A stretch of DNA of 64,000 nucleotides from Rhytidiadelphus loreus (lineage: Eukaryota; Streptophyta; Bryopsida; Hypnales; Hylocomiaceae). The stretch covers positions 93,509,447-93,573,446 of the forward strand of contig OX344761.1 in assembly GCA_947034895.1 (NCBI GenBank). The letters are read 5' to 3'. The translations under genes were made by a program, and so were the position numbers. Below are positions 45,765 to 59,500 of this stretch, in pieces (position 1 is the stretch's first letter; every line of letters begins with the position of its first letter). The notes beneath the pieces were generated by a model. That model saw only the letters and a program-made list of their open reading frames with translations, did not search any database and was not told where the DNA came from.

Positions 45765-48700
45765 AAGTAGGCTTGGTTAACACCAAAAAATTGATGAGAA
45801 GTCTCCGTTTCTAAGACCCCTCGTTTGCCATTGAGAAGTTATCCTTTGGAGGTCATGGCCTTTGAATTGGTGTAAACTATCAAGAGGGTATGAAATGGAA
45901 AATGCTAAATAAAATGAATAAATCATTTTTATTTATTTATTTATTTTTAGTGAGGACCCCTAGAATTTCAATTAAGCTCACTTCCTTGAAGTGGGTATGA
46001 CTATATTTCTGGAAAGCTCAAAATTTGAGGGATTTTTTGTTATATAGGAAAAAAGAGTAGTCCACATCATTAGACACCTCCTGGGAGACCCATGATGTCT
46101 CATTTCATGCTGTAAATCCATTTCTCAATTTTAGCCAATTAAACCCTTCAAAATTTCTTGTCCCCTCACCTTTGGATCTAGTGTAAATTAGACCTTAATT
46201 ATCATGTAAAAGAGTCACTTCTAAGAAGAAGAATGTAGATTTGGAGCCTTATAAACTATGGCTAGTGAAGAATCTAGATATTAGCTCTTCATTTCTATAA
46301 GTTTTTTTTCCCTTACATCCCTATATGATTTGATCTAGAGCTTTGTAAGAGATTCATGAAGTAATCAATGATCACATTAGTTACATCACTAATGAACCAC
46401 AAGTGTCCACTGTGGTTACCTTAGACTAAATTGTGCTTGTAGTTGAATTTAGAATCTGTCAAAATTTTAAGTCCACCCTAGTGTCACAATTGAATGGAAA
46501 TCTTTTTCTTTCCAAGGATAGGTTGATTAGGGTGTGTAATTCAATTTATTTCAATAATAGTGAAGACTACATTTCAATTACTACTTCTACTAAGACATGC
46601 ATATTAGGGCTTGGTTTTGATTGTGGTGTGTTTTTCTTACAAAGAAGCACTTTAACAAAGTCCTCTACTGTAAAGTTTGCTTTGAAAGGAAAAAAATGGG
46701 CAAGGTGTACAAAATGGGGCACCTTCTAGCATACTAAATAATGTAGATGAAGGAACTTGGTGGATTGAGCGAGTTCAAAAATGAGAAGACGAGTTGGAAT
46801 GAAGTGGGGTCTATCTAGACAACCTATTGACCTCATGAACCGTCATGTTCAAACCAACAAGAAAGGTATTTCTTCACCCATTGCTATGGTACTACTTAAT
46901 TGGGTTAGCGAAGCCCCTAGGCCATTGGAATTTAAGTATGACCATTCATACCACAAATAGATAGATGTTGATTCCATAATTGCAATTGTGACTTTAATAT
47001 ATTTTGCAAATTCTAAAAAAAAATCATTAGATCAAAAGGATGTTGCTTATCTTAATGGATTTGTTGTTGTAAGAAAATAAATTCTATGGAGGGCATTCTT
47101 ATATTGGTTTATTGTTGTCTTGCATGTTGTTGAAATGCTATTGTTGTTATTTTGAGTTAACGTTAGTTGCTTGGTCTTATGATCCCCTTTCCCAAGTATT
47201 CTCATTTTGTCTCTTTAACAAGGTTAATGAATTAAGTTATTATTAAAGTATGGGCTGAGGTTCTTGAAATTAGGGAAAAGAATCACATGTAGGTTAAAAC
47301 TTACAAAAGTCATTAGTGCATTTAAAAAATCGGGTTATGAATTGGTTTTGCATGCTTAATAATTGTAATTAAGGTTGTAGGATAAACATTGAAGAATGTT
47401 GTATTTCTCATAGGTGCGCCGTTTTAGATATAAAATTGTGTTAGGCTAGGGTTTAATGTAAGTTATCACATGGTTAACACAAAATTCAATTTGGAGTTCT
47501 AGGTTGCTCATTGTTAATTACTATTGAGTAATACGTATTGAGCATTCATAATATTGTTAGAATTAGGTGGGAAAAGTGTCATGAATTGGCATGTGGTTAC
47601 TTTATTGTGTACATGTGTTGGTTGTGTTGTTATGATTACCAAGGTGCACATAATAGGTGGTCACTTCACTTGGAGATAGAGGCGATGGCAACTTGATGAA
47701 ACTACTAGGCATTTTATCCTAGAGAGGATATGGATTGTTGCAAGTTGTTCAACATTGGAGTTGAATGGATGATACTAAAGGTGTTGTGTGACCTTGCGGA
47801 CACGTAGATATGGTGTTGCTTGTACATATATTTGTAAACATTTAGAATCATCTTCTTTATGCTAGTATTTTTTAAACACTCTTTTATTTTTTGATCCTAA
47901 ATTCTAAGCCATTGCAAATGCCTATCTAAAGATTAAATGTATATTCTTTGTGTTATAGTAAAGGTCATGTTCTTAGGAGAATCTATAGTGTTTTGTGACT
48001 GCTAATTTTTCATGTTGTTCATGTTATATTGTTGGTATTGGTGTTTTTTATAATTTCAAAGTTATGACCATGTTTAATGTTTCTATAATGTTGCTTGTTC
48101 CTCTCCATATTAGGTTGTTTAGAATACATGGCATAGAATTTAGAAATATCCAAAACGAGGCTTGAATTGTACATTCTTATTTATTATCATCTGAAATTAT
48201 TCCATAGTACTAGTAGTGCATATATCAAAAAATTAAGTATAGATGTAAGGTATTGGTTTTAAAGTGCATACCAAATATGTGTATGAAAAAATTAGATACA
48301 TAAGTTTTATATGTAAAATAGCTCAACTATAAAAATTGCATAAATGAATTTATAAAAAATCATAGGGGATTGAAAATATGTCCCCATTAGCTTTTTATGT
48401 AAAAATATGATCATCTAAAATACAGTAATGAAGTTAAATAAACCCACATCAAATACCCTCTTAGCTCAAGTGTATAACTTAAATTACAAAGAGTAATCTC
48501 CCTCGGGGAGAATTAGTAGAGGAGATTATAAGGTTATGAATTCTTTTATGGTAAAATTCCAAATTCCCTTAAATTTACAAACTTTAGTCATTTAATCATT
48601 TAGTTTTTAATATTTGAAAATTTCCTTAATATGTAATGTTTTAAATTTATTAAAACTTGAATTATGAATTTAGGAGATTGCCACTACATAAGCATCTATA

Positions 48701-49435
48701 CTAATATTGCAAAAGATAAGGATATATCCTAATGGGACAACTAAACTTTAATTCAAGTGAGAAGAATCTTCCACTTTCCTAATATGAAAGCCCATTTTTT
48801 GAATGTTGAACCTTAGAAAGTTTTTGAATGTTTTAAATTTTAAATTTATTTTTGAAAATGCTCTTCAACTCTCATTGATTGCTCTTCAAAATATGTGCAT
48901 ACTTGTGGTCTCAAGTAGTGTATGTGATTGTTTAAGGCCCAAATGTAGATGAAAAAATAGACAAAAAATGACTTGAAATGTTCATAGCTAACCATTCAAT
49001 TTTGGTGACTAAAAATTATACTACCTTAGTTGTGGCGCATCAATTAGAACCTTCATTTGTCAACAAAATAAAAATAAAAATTTCAATACACAATAATCTA
49101 TTAGTTAAATTATCTTGACCATGAGGCCATCATTTGAATAATAGTAAATATAATTTCAATTCAAGTAATTAAAAAGAAATTATAGACTTAGGTGGAAATG
49201 ATCTGTACCTTGATGTATATTTTCTTTTATTGTTGAGGTGTACAAGGCAAGATGTTTGAAGCTACAATATAATGACTATTTTATTTATTGATGTCCTTTC
49301 ACCGGCAATTTGGCCTTTAAAATACGTGATTGAAGCTCATCCTTGAAGTCACATAAATGTTTTTATCATCTACCCGCCATTAAATACCTTTTTAGGTCTT
49401 TAAGATGTTAGCCATTTGCATTTTGTCTCTTTTTT
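45765..49435. other. AT-rich intergenic DNA, nothing recognised
   Basis: The longest frame (46433-46729, plus) has no family character. No element ends or RNA genes identified. Confidence 0.4.
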
Positions 49436-49439
49436 TTTG

Positions 49440-49770
49440 GATGTCCATTGAAGTTTGTTGCAATCTGTTGCTACAAACTTCCACTTCCATTCTTGAATGC
49501 ATTAAATTACTAATCTGTTGAAGTCCGTTGCATCAATCTATTGTTGTAAATGTCCACTTCCATTCTTGAATGTCTTAAGTCACTAGTCCGTTGAAGTTTG
49601 TTGCATCAATCCGTTGTTGCAAATTTCCACTTCCATTCTTGCATGCGTTAAATCACTAGTCTGTTGAAATCCATTGCATCAATCATTATTGCAAATTTCC
49701 ACTTCAATTATTGGATGAGTTAAGGTACTAATCCATTGAAGTCTGTTGCTACAAATTACCACTTGCATTG
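49440..49770 (+). repeat. Tandem array of about 80-base units, 4-5 copies
   Basis: Each unit contains GTTGAAGTCCGTTGCATCAA or a variant, then TTGCAAATTTCCACTTCCAT, TTCTTGAATGC, and TTAAATCACTAGTC. Copies differ by point changes and small deletions. Confidence 0.7.
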
Positions 49771-52700
49771 TAGTTCATCATAGTTCACTAGATCCAACTT
49801 AGTCTACTATGAACTTTTTTTTTTTAAAACCTCTACCAAGAATGCTTCAAAATTTTCAAACATTTTGATTTATCAAATAATTTTAATAATTTTAAAATCA
49901 ATAATTTATAGATTGAAAAATTTTAAATCAACAAATTTGCAAGCATTCGTTTCAAGATTGAAAAATTCCAACGTTTTTAAATTTATATATATATTAAATA
50001 TCAGTCATAAATGGAAGTTTGTAGAACAAGGAACTTCAAAAAAACACAAATTTTGTAAAACATGTAGAAAACGATTATTTTCTATGGTCTTTCAAATCCA
50101 AAATAAACCTTCAAGTCTTCATGATTCAATTCATGCCCAATATTTCTTTCTTTTCATCTTTGGGTTGTTGATTCATGTTGTAAGTTCAATTAGGCAAATA
50201 ATTTGTCTTGCCAATGCATATATTGCTTCCTATATACTATTTGAATTTTTGATGGTTGGTAAAATATTAAATTATTCAATTGTAATTATATTAAAGCTTT
50301 AAGATCTTTTTTAATTTTTTTATCTTTCCGTTACCAATTCTTGTTGCAAGTTTAAGTTGGCCCAATACAAATTTTAGAAAAAAGAGTTGAATACAATATC
50401 ATTTAGTTTGCACTAGTTTACTTTTATAAAAAAATAATGTGAGTTTAGTAAATTAGTCACTACCACTAATTGAAGAAATCATCACAGATGTGTAAATTCT
50501 TAAATACATCATCTTTGAATTTTTGGACTTTAGTTGCACTTATATGTGCTAGCAAAGTTGGCCAAATATACCAAGAGATAAAGCATTCATTAATTTTCAT
50601 TAAGAATCTTTATTTTGTAACCTTCGATATTTTGATATTAAAAATCATAGCCAATATAACTCCAAATTTAGTGAATAACATAATCCTATGAAGTATTGTC
50701 AAATTTTTTTAAAAGTGATATCATATACCCAATTTGGATATGCACTCTAGCCATCAAACTTCAATGTTAAAGAATTAATGACTACTAATAAGTCATTTTG
50801 AATATCAACAAACTTGGGATTACTTAAATAGCATGAGTATCCTATTTCTTCATTTTTTTTAATTCACATGGGGTATATTCACACCAAGAGGGGGAGGGGG
50901 AGGGGGGAGGAAAATATATAACTCAAAATATTAAGATGTTAAATTCCAACATAAATATTTGCACTAAAAGAACAAATCTTCACCCTATAGCCTAATGAAG
51001 CAAATGGTTTAGTAGGTAGCTAGTATCTTAAACTCTTAAAGATAATATTCTCTTCCATAGGATTACAGTCTTTAATATAATGGATTGTTGAAGGAAATAG
51101 TGAAGACTGATTAATGTTTAAAGAACAAAGAGACCATTTGTGGTCTTTGCTTGATTTTGGGTCACAAATTTAAATAGAACAATTTATTTATTTAAAATTT
51201 AAAATTTTCATATGAATGCTAAATGAATTCTCATTGTATGATAGTATCTTAGATTATGATCTTTAGCAAATCCAATGGCTAGAGTCAACAATTCCCCCAA
51301 AATAAATAAAAAATAAAAAATAAAAAATAAAAAATAAAAAATAAAAAATTTAGTGGATAGTATAAATAGAAGTTATTATTTTCAAAATTCTTTTTTTCCA
51401 TATAATTTTTTAGAATAATAAGTTTTCCTAATTTTGGCATCTATTTTGGAGATATTTTTTGCCAATCCTAACCACTAGATATGGTACTACCAAATCTTTT
51501 ATAGGAGGTTAAAAACAAAAATGATTCAATATTCTCTTAGTATTGAATTTTTTTTATTTGAATAAAATAATAATATTTAGGATATAAAATATGTTTTAAC
51601 TGCCAAAGATAAGAGGAATTGTTAACTAACTATATAAAAATAAAATTGTATTTTTTGGTGAAATTTTAAAATTTAAATGCTTCAAAAGGATTTCATAAAG
51701 ATTATTAGTTCTAAATGATTGAGGGATGCTTTAGAGGCTTTAATAAGTTTTGGATAGGCAATTTCAATTTCAATTTTTGATCCTATCAGTTGTACATAGA
51801 TTCACTTAGGGATTGTCTTGAATAGAAGACAAATTTAATAGAATTTGGATTAGTGGTTACAAATTTATATCTAATTTAGTCTTATTTTCTCAACACAAAG
51901 AAATCAAGTGAAAAAATATATATTTTATATTTGAGATGTTTTTCTTAAAGTTTTTTTCATTGATTTTCAACTAAAATTTAAAGGAAGTCATTAACTTGTA
52001 GAAATTGTAAGACATACATTTTGTAGAAAAAAATCAAAGATGAACTATGTATATGCAAAGTGATTTAATTTTTTCCCTCAAAGTTTTTGAATGTAAATAT
52101 CTTACTATCAATGAGGTTTTACACTTTGGAATTTGAAACCAATATACTTCAATGAGCTAGCTATATGTTGTTGTTGTTGGATTAAAAAAATTAATCCAAG
52201 TAAAATATTTTCTTAGTTGCTTGGGTTGAAACTTAAAACAAATTTTACCCTTTTTCGTCAAGTAGACACAAATTAGTTTGCTAGAAAGTTAATAACATGG
52301 CACACATACTCCTAAAAATAATTAAAAAACAATATTTTTTTATTTTATAATTACTTGCTCTAAAGATGCAAAAGCTCAATATGGGCTTTCTACTTGTCTT
52401 CTTAATTATTTAGGGGTTAAATTTTTTTTTAATTTGATTATAAAATCATTTGATCATATAGATTGTTTGATATAGTTGTAATTCTTGGCATCTTTTTGTT
52501 TATAAAAAAAGATACAAAACACTTGCCTACCATATTTGGTGGTTAGAAACAACAAAATATATTTTAAAATATAGATGTCAAATGTTTTGGAAAATTATTT
52601 TTTCAAATTTTTTGGATATAGAAAAATACTAAATCTTGATTAAATTAAGAATCAATGCTATTATGTGAGCCTAGGATTAGCAAGCGTATAAACTTAGAAA

Positions 52701-53015
52701 ACTACACACCTATATTATAATATAAACACTGGATGTAGGATATCTACTTACACCAATGCTCAAGGCTCATATGCTCGCATTTCCATGCTCACATGCTAGC
52801 ATCGTTGGGTATGACATTTTTTAGCACATCTATTTTTCTGAAGAACACTAGGGGTTAAAACTCACGTGAAGGGTGGGATCATTTTATTCATTTTTCAATC
52901 CTTGAAGGTGATAATTCCCTCCTTTATATGAATCAACTCTTAATCTTTATCTTTATAAGATTTATATTTTAAACTCCTCCTACTCCCCAAAGGCTAAAAC
53001 TCATACTGTTTCCTC
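49771..53015. other. Very AT-rich intergenic DNA
   Basis: The 145-codon frame at 49865-50302 (TTG start, rich in I/L/F/K) is what AT-rich DNA gives by chance. An A/T-only (AAAAAT)n microsatellite runs 51299-51347, and a short GGGGGAGGGGGAGGGGGG run is at 50890-50907. Nothing else is supported. Confidence 0.4.
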
Positions 53016-53019
53016 CCTG

Positions 53020-53030
53020 TATAAATATAT
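53020..53030 (+). promoter_or_regulatory. TATA box of the CEP70-like gene
   Basis: TATAAATATAT, at the boundary where the AT-rich desert gives way to gene-like base composition, 550 bases upstream of the proposed start codon. It predicts a transcription start near 53050. Position inferred, not measured. Confidence 0.45.
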
Positions 53031-53049
53031 TGAAGTAAATGATACCGGT

Positions 53050-53580
53050 AAGGGTTGTTGAAATCATGAATGATATTCAGATTGAGATCCGTTGATACCC
53101 GGTCACGCATTTGTCAAGGTCCCAGATACACCGGCATCCTCAACCTTCAGTCTGTTGTCGTTGCGGGGAAGAAAATGGTGATCAGGCCAAGAAAACGATG
53201 CATTGTCCGTTCGCTGGAGTCTCTCTCTTTCATGCATTGCCGCTGGCGCTCATGCGATGCCGTCGCTCATCATTTTTACAGCAGGACGCTGAAACGTTTC
53301 TCCTCGTGTGCTCGGAAATCAATTTTCCTTCATCCGTTTTCAAGAAATCTGAATTATTCGCAATTCAGGCGCTCTTTATGTACGGTAGTTGTGGCGTGAT
53401 TGCTTGATTCTCTGGATTCGGTGGATCTGGAGGGATTGAAATTGAATCTTTCTAGGGGCAGCTGGTGCGGCATGGATTATGAGGACATTTGCGAGCTGCA
53501 ATTTTGGCTCACTTTGAAAATCCTCTGTTCTGGTGCCATGATTTGGAGTTGATCGCAAATCTCTCTAATTGAGGGAAGAC
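53050..53580 (+). promoter_or_regulatory. 5' leader of the CEP70-like gene with upstream open frames
   Basis: If transcription starts near 53050, the leader contains upstream ATGs at 53066 (9 codons) and 53070 (109 codons, stop at 53399). Neither product resembles a known family, but such frames would lower translation of the main frame. Alternatively the start site lies further downstream. An in-frame TAA precedes the main ATG by 15 bases. Confidence 0.35.
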
Positions 53581-56500
53581 ATGTACCAGCATCGCTTTCG
53601 ATCTTGCGCATCATCAGGTATGGTCGACTCTTTGAACTTTTTCATGTTTCCTTCGCTGATTGATTGCTGATAGTTAGAAACTGCATTAGTCATTGTCCGG
53701 ACTGCCTTTGGGACGTTTCGTATGAGCAGTCGCTCGCTGGTGAAATTAATCGTTCGTTTTCTATATTGAGAGATGGTTCGGGTTGTCCTTATCTACGACA
53801 GCAGCTATTGGTGTTTATGCCGTAGCTTAGCAATGCGTGCTGTCAATCTTCAATTGCCTATAATTTTATTACCCGAACCAATACTTCTACGTGAAGAGCT
53901 GCTTTCAGGTGAATAAGGCTGCAGGAAGTATTAGTAGCTATGCTGGTTCTTTGTTCCGTATTAACTCACATCTGTGGTCAAGGTTTATGTATCAATGGGG
54001 TGAGAATGCGGTATTGAAATTTCGTTCGATTGGACTGACTGTTTCCTGTTTATTGAAAGTCTCGCTACCGTATCATGCCATGATATGGTATGCAAATCTA
54101 GGAACCTTAGTTTCTGCTGCGGTTGCAGTATTTCTGTTGAATACTATATTGCCATTTAAAAGGCTTTGAAACGAGAAGATTAGGGTTTTCGAAAGATACA
54201 CGACGGTCTCGGAGAGAAATGCATTGGTCTATATGTTGTCAATTACATCAAGAAGTTCATATCTTTATCTTTGGCATATCGTTCTTTTGATAGTCTGTAT
54301 TCAAACATCTATGCTTCTTGAAGAACTCTTAATAGCAAACGGTTGTAGTTGCTGGACTTCGTTTATTCGCTGTAATTGTTGAACCTTAATAGATAAACCT
54401 TGAGGCTCGAGACTCATAGATTGCTGCCTTCCAGATGATGAATCAAAATGCATGATTGGCAAACATTTCGCTAGCAAGAATTATAACATGATTACGAGCT
54501 CATCTCGTAGGTTTTGTTTTATACTTGCGGTAAGATGGGGGTCGGTTGTTGGTCTGCCAGTCAGAGGGCAGTCCATGTCAGTAGGTAGCTTTGGGGGAAA
54601 TTTTAGTACACAAATCAGTTGGTATTGATCGAAGTCTGATTTCTCACTTTGATTCTCTACTGCTTTGCCTCAGTAGAGTCATAATCCCAATACATTGGAT
54701 ATTTGAGATATTGGCTGGCTTTTGCAAAAGACTTCGCAGCTATAATTTGTATACCAGGATACAGACAATTTTGCTGATAAAGTTTTTGTACACTCATAGA
54801 ACAAGGTGGTGGATCTAATCGAAATGTGGCGAGAAGGTGATTCAAGATCAGGCAAAACAATGTTTCTGGTCCGGAGTGCAACGCAACAAAGTAGTACGCT
54901 TGTGGAGGTGCGCCAAATGACAACCGATTGTAGTATCACTCTCTGTCATTTCGCTTCACTGCTTATTTTGTAAACTCCTGAGATTGATGCAGTGTAAGCG
55001 CACTACAGTATGTAATTTATCGAATTTTGACTATGTAACGTGCCTCCGTATCAGGATTATACGTTGAAGTATTAAAACCCTCCCTCTTATTAGGATAACA
55101 GCTTGCATTTAATAATAATCAGAAGGCTTGGGTCTTGTGGTTTCTCCAACTCCTGCCATTATTGTCCCTGGGCAGATACATGTTCTCTTGTGGTAATTGT
55201 CATTTGAAGGAAAATATCGAATTAGCTCTAGATAACTAGCTGGTTCCCATGTGGCAGCGACAATCACTCCCTCATCGTTTTAAGATCGATATTACATCTC
55301 AGATATATGATTATTGCGTTTTCAAACTTTGCGTACGAAACCTAATTCATTGTGCTATGTCTAACTGCATGCAGCGAATACCGGATGGCGTAATCTAGGC
55401 GGTTTCCACTTCAAGATGGAAGACCTAGCCTCGTTTATCCAGACTCTGAGTGAGAAGTACGGTCTCCTGGACTTTGGAAATGACAAGGTCGATAACGTAA
55501 GTGCTAACCACTTGCAACAGAAGTACACGCCCTCCACAGTTGAACAAAACGTCCACGACCAGCAGAACGGCGATGGTTTGGGTATGGATACCAGTTGGGA
55601 GTGCTTGACATCTTTCCTCAATAAACATGACCTTCAATACGCCAACATGCATAACTCTCGCACCAAGAAGTCTTCGACATCAAAACTGCGAGAGCTCAGT
55701 GATCAATTGTCACACGACGAACAAGAGGACTTCGAAGAAGCACAGAATTTGAACCGTCCTGGCTCGGGCTCCTCTGGCCGAGCCGCCAGCCTTGCGAATA
55801 CCATGCAGACCTCGGATCTGATTCAAAATGCCTCGTTCTTGGACGAGCTGCAAAACCCATCTCTATCAGAGGATCTGCAGAGTACGGGAATGACCAAGAG
55901 CCGAGATTCCTTGGACGACGACGATCACGGTCAGTCATCGTTGCAGGAGTTTCTTGGTGGTAATGGGGAGAAGGACGTGGATGTTATTACATTTGCGAAA
56001 GAGATGGGATTGTCAGGTTTCGACGCGGATCCACAGAAAGAGGATGCAACATGGCATGCGAATTCGGATGCCTGGTTTCGCGAATTTTGCTCAAAAAGAA
56101 GAAACAACACGAGCTCTTCGCAAAGATCGGGCAGAATGGATACGAAAGGTGCCGAAGAAGCGTGCTTGGATCGAGAACTATTGGCCCATGACATATTGAC
56201 GCCCAATGATATCTTGTTGTCAAGCGAGAGCTCTAGCCCACCTGCAGAAACGGAACTTGACGGCCGAGTAGAGGATTGCCACTCAGCCTCAGCATCACAA
56301 TGTGGAGCTGATGCTGATGCTGCCGTCATTAGATCTAGATGTGCTTCGCCCGAGGGTTTTGCGGAGGCCCTCAGGAGTGTTGAGCGAGGAAGGGAGAGGG
56401 GTGCTATTGTAAATGCCAGAGTTGAAAAAATGTTAGAAGAAAGCGATAGCCACCATGGCCATGGATGTCAGCATGCAGCGGAGAGCGCCGGTGGGAAGTC

Positions 56501-59500
56501 TGTAAATAAGGTGCGAGAGGATGTTGGAAAGTTGTCGGAATTGCGAATTGGAATGTCTGAGACTGGAAGCGTCGGGTCGCTGAAACAGAGAATGGCGGAC
56601 ATGGACGATGGAAACAGACTGCTCCTGAGTCAACTCGACAAGAGCAGGTCTCTCCTCAGTCCCTCCAAACAACCCGCTTTGTTTAGATCTCGCTCGTCAG
56701 TACCAGATAAAATTGAATCTCGGAGACAACCAGCACAAACTAGAAGGTCCAATGCGGAAGTCGGAGATAGGTCCGAGCAGGATGATAACGTTTCCCTAAG
56801 GCATCTGGATGAAGGTGGCAGCATGATTCTCTTACGTCATGGCCAAGAAAAGGTCTCGTCGCCACACGAGCATGATTTTCACAAGGCAGGCTCATCCAGG
56901 GGCGAGCGAGATTTCAAGCCTAACAGTAGAGCTTCACCAAATCAGATGGCGGAAAACTCATCTCATGGCGCCAAAACATCTTACAATCCAGATCAAAGAA
57001 GAGGGTCTTCTAGAGATCAAGAAATTGAACGTCAACCAAGCATTTCTCCTTCCGTTGATCAGATGCATAGATTTTCCGTAAGGACAGATACATCTGGGGA
57101 TCGACAAATACGTCGTAATTTAAGAATACGTATTCCGAATTTCCAGCCAGCTGCAGATCAGTATGACACTAGGAATCCTGATGGGCAGGGATTGCCAGAG
57201 AATCAGGAAGGTTTTTACAGCTCAAGGGATACTTTGTCACAAGGTCATCAATACAGTGGGTCTCATGCAGTTTCTCCAAGAGATAAGCAAAGCGATGACG
57301 AGAGGGAGGTATTTGAGGCAGGCCAGCCCAGCTTGATTCGTTCTGGTCAAGACCGCCAAAACGATGACGGTTTCTGTGCAAGAACTAAGGAATATTACAA
57401 TTTCACGAGATCTTGGGAAAAGGATTGGACCGAAGTAGAGGAGGAAGAAGTAATTGAGACCACTGATCCAATTCCCAGCAGGACTTCAGTTGGTCAATCT
57501 AAATGGGAACGGGTGAACAACGTCTTATGTCAAAACGGGTTTCCAACGGTTCGTTGTTTGAACGTTTCGGCCTCCGACTTTGAAGAGGACTGTCATCTTG
57601 TGCTTTCAGATATCGTCAGTAACTACGAGCGCCGAGAGAAGTTAGTACAGGTAAGCTAATGAATTGAAATATCTTAAACAATCATTTTATCAGGCTTCAG
57701 CATGAAGAGACGAAGCATACCCAGCAATGCCACATTGCGGAGACCACCTTATGTTTTTTAATAGTTTCTAACAGATGCTTGAGGAGTATCTCATGCGTCA
57801 GCTGCATCTAAAACAGGCGCTATTAGAAGAAGGTGATGAATTGCGGCAGGTGGAGGAGCGCAACCACATGCACATTCAACAACTGGAGAGCGAGAGGGAT
57901 GAGGCAAAGCAAAAGTTAGCAGTCATTGAGCGACGAGCGGAAATTGCAGCTAAAGCTGCAGAGCGCAATTACTGTGCACTGCGGCGAGATTGTCAGAAGT
58001 TGGAATCTTCAAATGCCAACCTCATGCAGCGATGCAGGTACATCCATGTCGCACTGAGGCTCTCTGGTTGTCATTTGAACATTACGAACTGCTATGACCT
58101 GCAGAATATCTCTTCTTTCCGTTGAATACCAGACTTGACCCCAATACTGGTGATCTCAAATTATACTTAAGTCGTAAAATGTGTGTGTACCTGCACCATA
58201 TGAGAAATGGCAACGGCATTTACATTAACTCGTATAATTACGATACTAGGATTTTGGTTCCACAAATTAACCAAACCAAATTTTCTGATCGAGACTACTC
58301 CTATCAGAGTGTTTCAAGGTAGAAGCTAGATTCAGTCTATGGAGACATGCGGTTATTTGTAGTTCCTATTTTCTTGATTGACGAGACAATGTGGTGTGAA
58401 GCACGACATCCTTCAGAAATTCTTCGTCCAAATGACATATTACTCTGCCAGTTGTCACCATCTGTGGGTCCTCAGTTCTATGGTTGAACTCACATATCAT
58501 AAATCTGGGGCTGATGGGTTCTGGTACAAGCAACAGCCAGTTAGAGCATGCATGCCGGGCAAAAGAGCGCACTCTGCAGAAATTGCAAGACAAGGTGCGC
58601 GAATCCATGGTGAAGGTGTGTTCACATCTTTTGGTTGAACAAGCTGCGAGACAAGCAGGAGTCCTGTCATCCTACTCTGAAATGCCTACCTAAGTGATTT
58701 CTAAACTCCGGTTCTATGGATCATATGTATATCAGAAGATAGTATCTGTATTTTGGATGAACTTATTCAGATATTTCAGTTCGACGGGCAATGTGCTTAA
58801 TTGAGGAACTACTATTGTTTTATTTTTGTTTTTGCATAAGTTGAGCAAGTTTCGATATAAGTCTAGGTAAACATTCATATCCCATCACACGCATCATGCA
58901 GGAGGATCGTCATCGGATCAACGACAAGGACGTCTATGAGAAGCTTAAACACAAGGTTGCTTCAGCCCAGCATGCAAATGGGGAAATCTTGGAGCCCAAC
59001 TTTTTGCAACGAGACTTGAAACCGGCCCAGATTGTGAGCATTCTGATACTGTAAAAATTTGCTCCCAGGCACAAAGACGATACATGATGTAGGCCTATCA
59101 AACGAGACTTCAAAGAATGACAGAATCCAGTGCGTTTTGAATGTATCTTGGATTACACCTGCTCAGTTCGGTGCTCAGTTATCGACTCGATTGCACTTTG
59201 TCTTTGCTGCTGTCATTTTCAACATCCATAGCGGATCCATACCTTGTGTTACTAAGTCAAGTGCTTCAAATGCCTTGTGTACAGTACAAGAGTCATTTTT
59301 AGTGTACCTCAACAGTTTTGAGCACTCTGAATGCATCTCTGATCATGGTGGAACGCAGGTTGGCATTTATGAGCGACAAAAAGTTTCCCTAGAGACTGAG
59401 ATATCCAACCTTCGAGCCGAGAATGCACAATTATGTCGCGAGATATGTGAAAAAGAGAATGTAATCTTAAACAAGGTGCTTGGAACAGAGGAGACAAAGA

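Noticed and set aside
49865..50302. 145-codon frame
   Set aside because: TTG start and I/L/F/K composition typical of chance translation of very AT-rich DNA.
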